Below, piece after piece: positions 32,191-40,263 of a stretch of DNA of 64,000 nucleotides. Position 1 is the stretch's first letter; each line of letters begins with the position of its first letter. Source of the DNA: Aestuariivita sp. (GTDB taxonomy: Bacteria; Pseudomonadota; Alphaproteobacteria; Rhodobacterales; Rhodobacteraceae). Both the position numbers and the translations under genes were made by a program. The stretch is taken from NCBI GenBank assembly GCA_018401465.1, contig JAGYKE010000004.1, positions 496,001-560,000 on the forward strand, read 5' to 3'. Below the pieces are notes generated by a model, which did not search any database, had not been told where the DNA came from, and saw only the letters and a program-made list of their open reading frames with translations.

Positions 32191-33549
32191 ATGAAGATTA
32201 CCATGATCGGCACTGGCTATGTCGGCCTCGTGTCTGGCGTCTGTTTCTCCGATTTCGGACATGAGGTGATCTGCGTCGACAAGGATCCGCGCAAGATCGA
32301 CCGCCTGAAGGCGGGCGAGGTGCCGATTTATGAACCGGGTCTCGACGATCTGATCGCGAAGAACGTCGCGGCCGGGCGGCTCACCTTCACGACCGATCTG
32401 CCGTTGGCAGTCGCCGGAGCCGAGGCGATCTTCATCGCCGTGGGCACCCCGACCCGTCGCGGCGATGGCCATGCCGACCTGACCTATGTCTATGCTGCGG
32501 CGGAAGAGATCGCGCAGGCGATGACCGGCTATGCCGTGGTGGTGACCAAGTCGACCGTGCCCCTGGGCACCAACCGCGAGGTCAAGCGCATCATCGCGAA
32601 GACCCGGCCTGATCTGGACTTCGACGTGGCCTCGAACCCCGAGTTCCTGCGCGAAGGCGCGGCCATCGATGATTTCATGCGCCCCGACCGTATCGTCGTC
32701 GGCGTTCAGAACGACCGCGCGGCCGAGGTGATGGCGGAAATCTACCGCCCGCTTTATCTGCGCGACTTCCCGATCGTGACCACCGATCTGGAAAGCGCGG
32801 AGATGATCAAATACGCCGCCAACGCCTTTCTGGCGATCAAGATCACCTTCATCAACGAAATCGCCGCTTTGTGCGAAAAGGTGGGAGCCGACGTCAAGAA
32901 GGTCAGCCATGGCATGGGGCTCGACGGGCGGATCGGCAACAAGTTCCTGCATGCCGGTCCCGGCTATGGCGGGTCGTGCTTTCCCAAGGACACGCGGGCG
33001 CTGGCACGGATGGGGCAGGATCACGCCGCGCCCGTGCAGCTGGTCGAAACGGCGATCCAGGTCAACGACGACATCAAGCGGCGGATGATCGACAAGATCG
33101 TCGATCTGTGCGGCGGGTCGGTGAACCGCAAGACCATCGCGGTGCTGGGGGTGACCTTCAAGCCCAACACCGACGACATGCGCGAGGCTCCGGCGCTGAG
33201 CATCCTGCCCTGGCTCGTCGGCAATGGCGCGAAGGTGCGCGTGACCGACCCCAAGGGTCAGGCCGAGGGCGAGGCGCTGCTGCCCGGCGTCATCTGGGTC
33301 GATGATGCCTACAAGGCCGCGCACAAGGCGGATGCCGTCGTGATCCTGACCGAATGGAACGAATTCCGCGCGCTCGACCTCAAGCGTTTGGCACGCAAAA
33401 TGGAAACCCCGCGGCTGGCCGACCTGCGCAACATCTATTCCGTCAAGGATGCGAAGCGCGCGGGCTTCGAGGCCTATGTGAGCGTCGGTCGTGTGGATTT
33501 CCTGAAAGCGGCCAGCGCCGAAAGCTCGGCCTCGGCCGCCGCCGAATAG
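32191..33549 (+). CDS. ugd: UDP-glucose 6-dehydrogenase
   Basis: NAD-dependent four-electron oxidation of UDP-glucose to UDP-glucuronate, a precursor for exopolysaccharide or lipopolysaccharide. The 452-residue enzyme has the Rossmann motif MIGTGYVGLVSG (5-16), the catalytic cysteine C263 in GGSCFPKD and the substrate-domain block GVTFKPNTDDMREAP. The ribosome site is a purine-rich GACGAGGGCAG. Its last 76 bases overlap the 3' end of the phosphotransferase gene on the other strand, and its last 20 or so residues are a low-complexity Ala/Ser tail. Confidence 0.95.
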   Translation: MKITMIGTGYVGLVSGVCFSDFGHEVICVDKDPRKIDRLKAGEVPIYEPGLDDLIAKNVAAGRLTFTTDLPLAVAGAEAIFIAVGTPTRRGDGHADLTYVYAAAEEIAQAMTGYAVVVTKSTVPLGTNREVKRIIAKTRPDLDFDVASNPEFLREGAAIDDFMRPDRIVVGVQNDRAAEVMAEIYRPLYLRDFPIVTTDLESAEMIKYAANAFLAIKITFINEIAALCEKVGADVKKVSHGMGLDGRIGNKFLHAGPGYGGSCFPKDTRALARMGQDHAAPVQLVETAIQVNDDIKRRMIDKIVDLCGGSVNRKTIAVLGVTFKPNTDDMREAPALSILPWLVGNGAKVRVTDPKGQAEGEALLPGVIWVDDAYKAAHKADAVVILTEWNEFRALDLKRLARKMETPRLADLRNIYSVKDAKRAGFEAYVSVGRVDFLKAASAESSASAAAE

Positions 33550-34373
33550 GCGGGCGCGCCGGTTCCGGCCCGCCACAGACAATAGGCTGCCATGCGCCAG
33601 TGAAAGAGCGGGGCAAGCGCATGATAGCGCGCAGCTGTCTGTGCATCGCCGTAGGATGCGAAGAACCTCTCCGTGTCGCCGGCCCGGGGCGCGCAGCTGC
33701 GATAGAGCATCCGCATCGCGGGCGACAGAAGGATGGCGATATCGGCGCATGGGTCGCCGATGGCCGGGCATTGCCAGTCGATGAAGACGGGACCGTCCGG
33801 CCCGATGACGATGTTTGCCGCGACCGGATCGCCATGCAGAAACATCGGCACGGTGGCGTCTTGGATCTCCGGCGGGTCGGGGCGCAGGGTTGAGAGCCGC
33901 CGCGCCTGCAGTCCTGTACAAAGCACCGGAAACCGTGCGCCCGTGTCGATCAGGGCGGGCGGGGTGCAATCGACGCGGCGCAGGCCCGCAGGCGCTGGCG
34001 TTTGGTGAAGAGCGCGCAGCGCGCAGGCTGCCTGTGCCATGTCGCCCGCCCAGTGCGGACCCTCGACCCAAGGGTAAAGCACCCACGAACCCGCCGCGCC
34101 CGCACCACGCGCCACCAGCCGCGGCGCGAGGGCAGAGAGGGCCGGATGGGTCAGGCAGATCGCTTCGGCCTCGGGATCGTTGGGGAAAAGCGGATTGCCC
34201 CCGTCCCGGGCATAGAGCTTGAGCACAAGGTCGCACCCCGGCCCGGTCAGCCGCCACGCCCGGTTCGTGCGCCCCCCGCGCAGCCTTCGGATGACAGGCC
34301 GGGGCGGCAGGCAGCCAAGATCGCCCAGTTGCCGCAGGATAGCCGGCGGCGGGCTCTGCCCGGTGTCCGCCAT
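33474..34373 (-). CDS. APH/choline-kinase-like phosphotransferase
   Basis: A 299-residue protein of the aminoglycoside phosphotransferase fold. The catalytic loop FLHGDPVAANIVIG and the metal-binding IDWQCPAIGDP are intact, and the lysine of DLVLKLYARDGG is the expected ATP contact. Such proteins phosphorylate small alcohols such as choline or sugars; resistance is not implied. The ATG at 34373 has only a weak site. The gene converges on ugd and overlaps it by 76 bp. Confidence 0.82.
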   Translation of the reverse strand: MADTGQSPPPAILRQLGDLGCLPPRPVIRRLRGGRTNRAWRLTGPGCDLVLKLYARDGGNPLFPNDPEAEAICLTHPALSALAPRLVARGAGAAGSWVLYPWVEGPHWAGDMAQAACALRALHQTPAPAGLRRVDCTPPALIDTGARFPVLCTGLQARRLSTLRPDPPEIQDATVPMFLHGDPVAANIVIGPDGPVFIDWQCPAIGDPCADIAILLSPAMRMLYRSCAPRAGDTERFFASYGDAQTAARYHALAPLFHWRMAAYCLWRAGTGAPAYSAAAEAELSALAAFRKSTRPTLT

Positions 34374-34661
34374 GGCTGGGCCCTGCAGTGCATCTGAAGA
34401 GGAAGGTTCGGAAATGACGGCACCGGTTCTTGCTGTCGGGCGAACCTACGGCCACCGTGCGGGCTGGGCAAGCCGCCGTCCGACCGCGCAGACCCGGGGC
34501 GGCAGGTGCCGCGCGCCGCGGGCTCCCCGCCAGTCCGGGTAGTACTGGTCGTGCAACCCTGCCCGGTCGGCGTGCTGGGTCCGGGCCATCGCAGCGGCGA
34601 CCGCCAAGGTGAAACAAGCACCAAAAGGCCCACAAGGCCCGGACCAGCAGCCCGTTGCGCA
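34374..34661. other. Gene-poor stretch between phosphotransferase and flgD; possible 47-residue ORF
   Basis: No convincing gene. The minus strand has an open frame 34589-34446 (ATG start, 47 residues, rich in Arg and Ala, containing LHDQYYPDWRG) in the same frame as flgD after its stop. It has no ribosome site. In a GC-rich genome such a frame can arise by chance, so it is recorded only as a possibility. Confidence 0.25.
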
Positions 34662-35333
34662 TCAGCCGCCCTGCCGGTTGCGCAGCGCGCTTACCCCTTC
34701 GGCCGCGATGCGCGCCCCGCCCTCGAGGAGGAGATGCGTCTGCCCGTCGATGACCTGCGCCTCGACCACGCGGGCATAGACCTGCGCCTGTTCGCGCGCG
34801 ACGATGACGCCCAGCGCGCTGCTTTCCACCGAAAGGCTATAGTTGCCATAGGGCAGGACACTGCCCGCATCATCGCGCCCGTCCCACATAAGGGTGTCTT
34901 CGCCGGGCGGCAGGCTGCGCCGCGCCACTTCGACCCCCCGCGCGGTCTCGATCACCAAGGTCGCGGTGTCGGCACCCGGGGCGCGCGGTGCCACAACCTC
35001 GATCGGGTCGCCGGCCCACCGGGCCTGGGCCGGAGCACGTGCCTCCATGCCGACCCAACCGGCAAGCGCGGCCATGTTTCCCGTGGCGAGTGCGGCGGAC
35101 AATCCCGCAAGCCGGTCATTGGCGAGAACCTGCTGTTCCACCATCGAAAACTGCGCGAGTTGCGTGGCATATTGGCTGGAATCGAGCGGCTCAAGCGGGT
35201 CCTGATACCGGGCCTGCGCGGTCAGCATGCGGATGAACGTCTCGAAATCCGAGGACAGCGTCGCGGCGTTCGAGGCGGTTTGCCGCGCCGTTGCGGGCGG
35301 CGCCGGTTGGGGTGCAATGCCTTGAACGGTCAA
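34662..35333 (-). CDS. flgD: Flagellar hook assembly scaffold FlgD, TTG start
   Basis: Hook-cap protein needed to polymerise the hook. The 223-residue protein has the N-terminal block FETFIRMLTAQARYQDPLEP followed by SSQYATQLAQFSMVEQQV, typical of FlgD, and a C-terminal Ig/tudor-like part (MWDGRDDAGSVLPYGNYSL). The start is TTG at 35333, six bases after AGGAGG; no ATG suits. The ribosome site overlaps the TAG that would end fliK after correction of the frameshift described there. Confidence 0.93.
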   Translation of the reverse strand: MTVQGIAPQPAPPATARQTASNAATLSSDFETFIRMLTAQARYQDPLEPLDSSQYATQLAQFSMVEQQVLANDRLAGLSAALATGNMAALAGWVGMEARAPAQARWAGDPIEVVAPRAPGADTATLVIETARGVEVARRSLPPGEDTLMWDGRDDAGSVLPYGNYSLSVESSALGVIVAREQAQVYARVVEAQVIDGQTHLLLEGGARIAAEGVSALRNRQGG

Positions 35334-36561
35334 TGCTTCCTCCTACAGTCGGATGTCGAGCCCACCAACCCCATGAAGGACCGGCGCGACAGGGGAAGGG
35401 GGACGGCGCCTGAGCGGGCCGGTCGGACGCGGCGAATGCCACTTCTTCAACCGGGCGGGCCGCCGGGTGCCCGCGGAAGTGATCGGACCCCGGCGCACCG
35501 AAGTTCAGATCGACGTCGCGGAACCCGAGACTGCGAAGGTCCTGTCCCAGATCCGCCGCGTGGCGCCGCAGAAGGTCGAGCGTTTCAGGCCGTTCCGCCG
35601 CGATGGTCACGACCAGCCCCGCATCAGTTGGTGTCAGCGAGAGCCGCAACCGCCCCAGTTCCTGCGGATGCAGGGCGATGTCGATCGTGCCATCCGCTGA
35701 CCGCCCCAGCGCCACCGCGATCTGGGCCGCCACCGCCTGCGGTGTGACCGGTGCCCCGGGCGGGGCGGCCGGACCGGGCCTTGCGCCTTCGGCAAGGGCG
35801 GGGGCCGGGCCGGAAACAAGCCCGGTGTCGGACCGGAGCGACCCCGCCTCTCCCCCGACAGGGGGGAGATCGGCAAGCCGCGAAAGCGAAGGCGGGGGCG
35901 GCGCGACTGGCCCGGGCGCAAAGGCGGGGGCGGCGGTCGCAGGCGGCTGCTGATTCTTCGGAGCAGGCAGCGCGGGCGGTATCGCCCAGCCCTCGGCCAC
36001 GGGGGGCACGGGCGGGTGTCGCGCCGGGTTCAGGGCCGGTGCTTGCGATGCTGCCTGCGTCGGGTTTGCGCGGGGTGCCTCGGACAAGGCGGGGGGCACC
36101 GGTCTGTCCGGCAGCGCCACAGGTCCGGCCTTGTCCACGGGCGCGGGCACTTGGCCCCCGACGGGGTCAGCCGGTTTCGCCGGTCCGTCGGGAAGCCCAA
36201 GGGCAACCACCGGTCGAGCGACCTCTGCCGCAGGCGCTTCCCGAGCGGTCTGGTCCGGGTCTGCCCCATCGTCCGGCACAGGACTATGCCGGTCCGCGAT
36301 GACCGGCGCGACCACGCCATCCGCCATGACCACAGCCCCTGCCGCGACGGCCTCATCCGCAAGGGGATCGGGCGATTCGCCCATATCCTCCTGCACGATG
36401 GCAGCAGCCGGGCCACCCCACGCGGCCTTCGCCGCCAAGGGTGCCCCGCGCAGGGCCGCCAGCACATCGGCAAAGACCGGAAGGGCGGGAACGTCCAGAG
36501 AGGTGGGTGGCGCGGGCGCAACGGGCGCAATATGCGGCGGCGGAAGGATGGGAAACTGCAT
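35191..36561 (-). CDS. fliK: Flagellar hook-length control protein FliK, probable 3' frameshift
   Basis: Secreted molecular ruler that switches export from hook to filament. As read, 456 residues: a Pro/Ala-rich N-terminal two-thirds and the conserved FliK C-domain (about 280-375, with IDIALHPQELGRLRLSL and LRSLGFRDVDLNFG). After residue 390 the open frame turns atypical (SWGWWARHP) and runs 143 bases into flgD. In the +1 frame the DNA instead encodes PVAPVLHGVGGLDIRL then TAG at 35345-35343, a natural FliK ending ten bases before flgD. A one-base excess in the G run at 35398-35402 (C run on the coding strand) would explain it. The gene is probably intact apart from this, or is a sequencing error. 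Confidence 0.88.
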   Translation of the reverse strand: MQFPILPPPHIAPVAPAPPTSLDVPALPVFADVLAALRGAPLAAKAAWGGPAAAIVQEDMGESPDPLADEAVAAGAVVMADGVVAPVIADRHSPVPDDGADPDQTAREAPAAEVARPVVALGLPDGPAKPADPVGGQVPAPVDKAGPVALPDRPVPPALSEAPRANPTQAASQAPALNPARHPPVPPVAEGWAIPPALPAPKNQQPPATAAPAFAPGPVAPPPPSLSRLADLPPVGGEAGSLRSDTGLVSGPAPALAEGARPGPAAPPGAPVTPQAVAAQIAVALGRSADGTIDIALHPQELGRLRLSLTPTDAGLVVTIAAERPETLDLLRRHAADLGQDLRSLGFRDVDLNFGAPGSDHFRGHPAARPVEEVAFAASDRPAQAPSPFPCRAGPSWGWWARHPTVGGSIDRSRHCTPTGAARNGAANRLERRDAVLGFRDVHPHADRAGPVSGPA

Positions 36562-36610
36562 CGGGGCCCTTTCAGGACGAATCTGACCCCTGCAGTTTCC
36601 CTCATCCGGG

Positions 36611-36625
36611 TTACCGGATGTTTAC
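36611..36625. promoter_or_regulatory. CtrA-like box between fliK and the rod-binding gene
   Basis: TTAC-N7-TTAC in the 113-bp divergent region. It resembles the CtrA target TTAA-N7-TTAA with one mismatch per half. The 7-bp gap is the same as at four other flagellar promoter regions in this window. Confidence 0.5.
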
Positions 36626-36674
36626 CCCCGACCCGGAAACTGAGGCGAGTTGTCCTGTCAGGAAGGAAAAGCCG

Positions 36675-36953
36675 ATGCTGCCGCCGGTCGCCCCGCATTC
36701 ACCCGCCTTGCCACCCCGTCCCGCGCCCGATCCGATGCGCGAAGCCGCAGTCGCGCTTGAGGCGACGTTTCTTGCCGAGATGCTGAAATCCGCCGGTCTG
36801 GGCCGGGGTTCCGATGCCTTCGGCGGCGGTGCGGGGGAAGATCAGTTCGCCTCGTTCCTCCTGCATGAGCAGGCAACCGCGATGGCGCGCGCGGGCGGCA
36901 TCGGACTGGCCGAGACGATCCATCTCACCCTGAGGGAGCGGGCAGATGTCTGA
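36675..36953 (+). CDS. Rod-binding protein, FlgJ N-terminal domain only
   Basis: A 92-residue protein consisting solely of the FlgJ rod-binding domain (VALEATFLAEMLKSAGLG and GEDQFASFLLHEQATAMA). It would act as a periplasmic rod-assembly chaperone or cap. The muramidase domain of enterobacterial FlgJ is absent; the separate lytic transglycosylase at 50701-51405 probably supplies that activity, as described for Rhodobacter SltF. ATG 36675 has GGAAGGAAAA. It overlaps the next gene by eight bases. Confidence 0.88.
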   Translation: MLPPVAPHSPALPPRPAPDPMREAAVALEATFLAEMLKSAGLGRGSDAFGGGAGEDQFASFLLHEQATAMARAGGIGLAETIHLTLRERADV

Positions 36954-37290
36954 CGCCGCGCTGAACGCGCTCGATAGGCTTCTCGAAGAAGAGCGGGCGG
37001 TGCTGATCTCGGGGGATCTGCAGCGCATCGCAGACATCGCCGATAGCAAGGAAACCCTTGTGGCGGGACTCGACGACAGCGGTGCGGGGGGTGCCGCACA
37101 TATTCCCTTGAAACGAAAAATACAGCGAAATCAGGTTCTTATGGACGGTGCACTTGAGGGGATCCGCAATGTGGCGGCACAGCTTGCGGTGCTTCGCGAA
37201 ACCGGCTGCACGCTCGAGACCTATGACAGGAACGGGCGGCGGCAAACCTGGTCCGGGCCGCGCGGCGACGGCATCGAAAGGCGGGCCTGA
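36946..37290 (+). CDS. flgN: FlgN-like flagellar export chaperone
   Basis: A 114-residue, mostly helical acidic-basic protein. The N-terminal LNALDRLLEEERAVLISGDLQRIADIADSKETL matches the FlgN family, which chaperones the hook-filament junction proteins FlgK and FlgL; both of those are encoded at the right end of the window. ATG 36946 lies inside the end of the rod-binding gene, so the pair is co-translated. Confidence 0.82.
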   Translation: MSDAALNALDRLLEEERAVLISGDLQRIADIADSKETLVAGLDDSGAGGAAHIPLKRKIQRNQVLMDGALEGIRNVAAQLAVLRETGCTLETYDRNGRRQTWSGPRGDGIERRA

Positions 37291-37329
37291 CGGGTTTGCG
37301 TCAAATCCGCGGGAAAGAACGCGGCGCGA

Positions 37330-37346
37330 TTAGCGAAGGCTTAACC
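37330..37346 (+). promoter_or_regulatory. CtrA-like box upstream of flagellin
   Basis: TTAG-N7-TTAACC, about 150 bases before the fliC start. The second half-site is a full TTAACC, the best match among the five boxes. It sits 40 bases after the flgN stop in the 206-bp region that must hold the flagellin promoter. Confidence 0.55.
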
Positions 37347-37496
37347 GGCCCTGCGCAAGGGTTACCCCGCATTCAATCAGGATGGCGCGGCGCGGCCAGC
37401 GGTCGGGCGCACAGGTCAGAACGGCATTCCCCGCCATCCCTCCGGGCGTGGCTTCCAGAGGGCGCTAAAGCGTCCAGAATCAAAGGACACAGGATC

Positions 37497-38342
37497 ATGT
37501 CGAGTATCATCACCAATAACAGCGCGATGGTCGCGCTGCAGACACTGAAGAACATCAACTCGGAACTGGGCAAGACCCAGAACGCCATCTCGACCGGCAA
37601 GGACATCGCAACCGCCAAGGACGGATCGGCGATCTGGGCCATCTCGCGCGTGATGGAAGCGGATGTGGCGGGCTTCAACGCAGTGTCGGATTCGCTGGCA
37701 CTGGGCGAAGCGACCGTGGCGGTCGCCTCGGCCGCAGCCGAACAGGTTGTCAACGTGCTCGAGGACATCAAGGAACTGGCCATCTCGGCCAATTCCGAGA
37801 ACGTGGATTTTGCAAAGATCCAGGCCGATATCGAGGAACGCGTGGCGCAGGTCGCGTCGATCATCGGCGCGGCGCAGTTCAACGGCGCCAACCTTCTCGC
37901 GACCGATGTGGATGGCAGCGGCGCGACCGGGCTGACAGTCTTGTCCTCGCTCGACCGTGTCGGTTCGGCGGCGCCGACGGCCTCGACCTTCACCGTGGCG
38001 ACCGTGGATTTCGAAGCGGATATCGATCTTGGCACCAACCTGACCGCAATCACCGATGCGACCACGGCAGCCACCGCGCTGGGGGAGATCGAGACCTTCC
38101 TGCAGACGGCGATCGACGGGGCCGCCGCGCTGGGTGCATCGGGCAAGCGCATCGAAGACCAGGGAAATTTCGTCAGCAAGCTGACGGATGCAATGAAATC
38201 GGGCATCGGCGCGCTGGTCGACACCAACATGGAGGCGGCATCGGCCCGGCTTCAGGCGCTGCAGACCCAGCAGCAGCTGGGCGTGCAGGCGCTGTCGATC
38301 GCCAACCAGGCGCCGCAGACCATCCTGCAGCTGTTCCGGTAA
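37497..38342 (+). CDS. fliC: Flagellin
   Basis: Filament subunit, 281 residues. The N-terminal SSIITNNSAMVALQTLKNINSELGKTQNAIS and the C-terminal QTQQQLGVQALSIANQAPQTILQLFR form the conserved D0/D1 coiled coils; the variable central part is short, so the filament should have a small outer domain. ATG 37497 follows AAAGGACACAGGA. It is the only flagellin in the window and heads fliC-flaF-flbT-DUF1217, an alphaproteobacterial arrangement in which FlaF and FlbT control flagellin synthesis. Confidence 0.96.
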   Translation: MSSIITNNSAMVALQTLKNINSELGKTQNAISTGKDIATAKDGSAIWAISRVMEADVAGFNAVSDSLALGEATVAVASAAAEQVVNVLEDIKELAISANSENVDFAKIQADIEERVAQVASIIGAAQFNGANLLATDVDGSGATGLTVLSSLDRVGSAAPTASTFTVATVDFEADIDLGTNLTAITDATTAATALGEIETFLQTAIDGAAALGASGKRIEDQGNFVSKLTDAMKSGIGALVDTNMEAASARLQALQTQQQLGVQALSIANQAPQTILQLFR

Positions 38343-38351
38343 GTCCGGCAA

Positions 38352-38375
38352 CCGGGGCGCCCCCGGGCGCCCCGG
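38352..38375 (+). terminator. Strong GC hairpin between fliC and flaF
   Basis: CCGGGGCGCCC and GGGCGCCCCGG make a perfect 11-bp stem ten bases after the fliC stop. No T-tract follows, so it is more likely a 3' stabiliser of the abundant flagellin mRNA or a partial attenuator than a full terminator; flaF and flbT continue downstream. Confidence 0.6.
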
Positions 38376-38422
38376 ATCCCCATGTTCCCCGGCCCTTTCA
38401 AACCGCCGATTGAGGTGTTTTC

Positions 38423-38794
38423 GTGAATGCAATCCTGAAGGCGCAGCAGGCTTACGGATCGGTAGGCGCGACGCTGCGCAGTCCCGTCAGCCTGGAATAC
38501 GACGCGGTCGCCCGGATTACCCGGCAGCTGATCGCGGCAGACCGGACCCGGGACAGCGATTTTGCCGGCTTCGTCTCTGCACTGCACCGCAACCGCCGGC
38601 TCTGGTCGGTTTTCGCAATCGAAGTTGCAGACCCGGGCAACCCGCTTCCCGCGGATCTGAAGGCGCGCATCTTCGCGCTCGCCGACTTCTCGCGTCGCCA
38701 CACCAGCAAGGTTCTGGCCGATTCCGCAGAGATCACACCGCTGGTCGAGGTGAACATGGCCATACTGCGCGGCCTGCAGGCGCAGGGAGGCTGA
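38423..38794 (+). CDS. flaF: Flagellar biosynthesis regulator FlaF
   Basis: A 123-residue cytoplasmic protein which in Caulobacter promotes flagellin secretion and translation. The family pattern AYGSVGATLRSPVSLEYDAVARITRQL and LWSVFAIEVADPGNPLP is clear. The start is GTG at 38423, after GAGGTG. It lies one base upstream of flbT, its antagonistic partner. Confidence 0.92.
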   Translation: MNAILKAQQAYGSVGATLRSPVSLEYDAVARITRQLIAADRTRDSDFAGFVSALHRNRRLWSVFAIEVADPGNPLPADLKARIFALADFSRRHTSKVLADSAEITPLVEVNMAILRGLQAQGG

Positions 38795-38795
38795 C

Positions 38796-39200
38796 ATGGG
38801 TGGGCTGGTCCTGAAACTGGGTCCGAAGGAACGGGTCCTGATCAACGGCGCGGTGATCGAGAACGGCGACAAGCGCTCGCGCCTGTCTGTTCTGACGGCC
38901 GAGGCGAACATCCTGCGCCTGCGTGACGCCATCCACCCGGAGGAGGCAAACACCCCGGTCCGGCGTGTGTGCTATGCCGCGCAGCTGGTCCTGTCGGGCG
39001 ACACCTCGCCCAAAGACGCGCGCTTGCCGCTGCTGCGGCGGATCGAGGAACTGAGCCAGGTCTTCACTGATCCCGACAGCCGCGCCCGCATCGCCGAGGC
39101 CTCTCAGGCCCTGATCGAAGACCGTCACTATCAATGCCTGAAAGCGTTGCGCGCCCTTCTGCCGCGTGAGGAACGGCTGTTGGCCGTGCGCTCCAGATGA
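38796..39200 (+). CDS. flbT: Flagellin mRNA translation repressor FlbT
   Basis: A 134-residue protein that in Caulobacter binds the flagellin mRNA leader and triggers its decay until the hook is complete. The N-terminal LVLKLGPKERVLINGAVIENGDKR is characteristic. ATG 38796 has GGGAGG. The stop overlaps the next start (ATGA). Confidence 0.93.
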   Translation: MGGLVLKLGPKERVLINGAVIENGDKRSRLSVLTAEANILRLRDAIHPEEANTPVRRVCYAAQLVLSGDTSPKDARLPLLRRIEELSQVFTDPDSRARIAEASQALIEDRHYQCLKALRALLPREERLLAVRSR

Positions 39201-40006
39201 CGTTTCAGCCCGTCCTGCCGGTGGGCGGCCTTGCCGGATGGGCTTTCCTGTCCCGCACGATCGACAGCCAGATGTCGGCTTTCGCCGCCTCGCCCAGCCT
39301 TTCGCGGGACAGCGACTACTTCCGCGAGACCATCGGCACGATCCGCACGGCCGAGGCGCTGGTCGCCGACCGGCGGCTTCTGTCGGTGGCGCTCGGCGCC
39401 TTCGGGCTGCAGGACGATCTGCCCAACCGGGCGCTGATCCGCCGCGTCCTGGAAGACGGGACCGCCAGTCGCGATGCCCTCGCCAACCGCCTGTCCGACG
39501 ACCGGTACCGACAGTTGTCGGATGCCTTCGGCTTCGGACCCGGACAGGGACTGCAGACCCTCCGGCCCGGGTTCGCGGATCAGATCATCGCGCGCTTCGA
39601 AAGACAAAGCTTCGAGATCGCCATCGGGCAGGCGGACCCAGCCATGCGGATCGCCTTGTCGGGTCAGCGGGAACTGCTCCGCATCGCCGGCGAGACCGCA
39701 AATACCGAAGCGCAGTGGTTCAAGATCCTGTCCCTGCCGCCCCTGCGCAAGAAGATGGAGGTGGCGCTGGGCCTGCCCGGCAGCATCGGGCAGATCGACA
39801 TCGACAAGCAGCGCGACATCTTCCAGGACCGTGCCCGCCGCCAGTTCGGCACCGACGATCTGGCGGAACTGACCCGGCCTGAAACGATGCGCCGGATCAC
39901 CGAGGCCTATCTGGTCCGTCAGCAAATCGCGGCGGGCCAGACATCGCTGTCTGGGGCCGCGGCGGCGCTGACCCTTCTCGCGCAGGCGGGCGGCGGGCGC
40001 GGATGA
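39197..40006 (+). CDS. DUF1217-family flagellar-associated protein
   Basis: A 269-residue, largely helical protein of the DUF1217 family, which occurs with flagellar genes in Rhodobacteraceae and rhizobia. No catalytic motif is evident; there is no signal peptide or membrane segment. The LSRDSDYFRETIGTIRTAEALVADRRLLSVAL pattern near the N-terminus is typical. It is translationally coupled to flbT, so a role in filament assembly or secretion is likely but unproven. Confidence 0.85.
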   Translation: MTFQPVLPVGGLAGWAFLSRTIDSQMSAFAASPSLSRDSDYFRETIGTIRTAEALVADRRLLSVALGAFGLQDDLPNRALIRRVLEDGTASRDALANRLSDDRYRQLSDAFGFGPGQGLQTLRPGFADQIIARFERQSFEIAIGQADPAMRIALSGQRELLRIAGETANTEAQWFKILSLPPLRKKMEVALGLPGSIGQIDIDKQRDIFQDRARRQFGTDDLAELTRPETMRRITEAYLVRQQIAAGQTSLSGAAAALTLLAQAGGGRG

Positions 40007-40263
40007 TCGGCACATGGCCCTGACGGGCAGCGCGCCCGGACAGGCGGGGCGGTCGCCTGACACGGGATCCGCGCGGCGCATCCCCACCCCCATTTCCGCA
40101 AGCGCCCGGGCATCGACACCCGCGACGACCGATCCGACATCCGGTCTGCCTTGCCCCGGCATCCACTTGCCCCCGGCGCGCCCGCGCATCACAGGACTCG
40201 CCCTGTCGGGGATTTGTTCCTCTGACACCATCGCCGGCGCGATCGCGGCCCCGGCCGGTGCGG
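40007..40263. other. Stretch between convergent genes with no supported gene
   Basis: Lies between the DUF1217 gene (plus) and fliI (minus) stops. Frames are open on both strands, as is common at this GC content, but none has a ribosome site and all run into the flanking genes. No strong terminator hairpin with T-tract was seen. Confidence 0.4.

Noticed and set aside
34374-34661. Reading the phosphotransferase as an antibiotic-resistance gene
   Set aside because: The APH fold is shared by many kinases of choline and sugars. The polysaccharide-gene context and lack of any mobile element give no support for resistance.
32098-34662. An 854-codon minus-strand frame spanning ugd and the phosphotransferase
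   Set aside because: Antisense to ugd and out of frame with the phosphotransferase, both of which carry intact motifs. No ribosome site fits.
37290-37496. Sigma-54 or sigma-28 promoter before fliC
   Set aside because: No convincing TGGCAC-N5-TTGC or TAAA-N15-GCCGATAA pattern was found; only the CtrA-like box stands out.
40007-40231. Minus-strand coding fragment after fliI
   Set aside because: It is open but has no ribosome site or recognisable domain, and its continuation is antisense to the DUF1217 gene.
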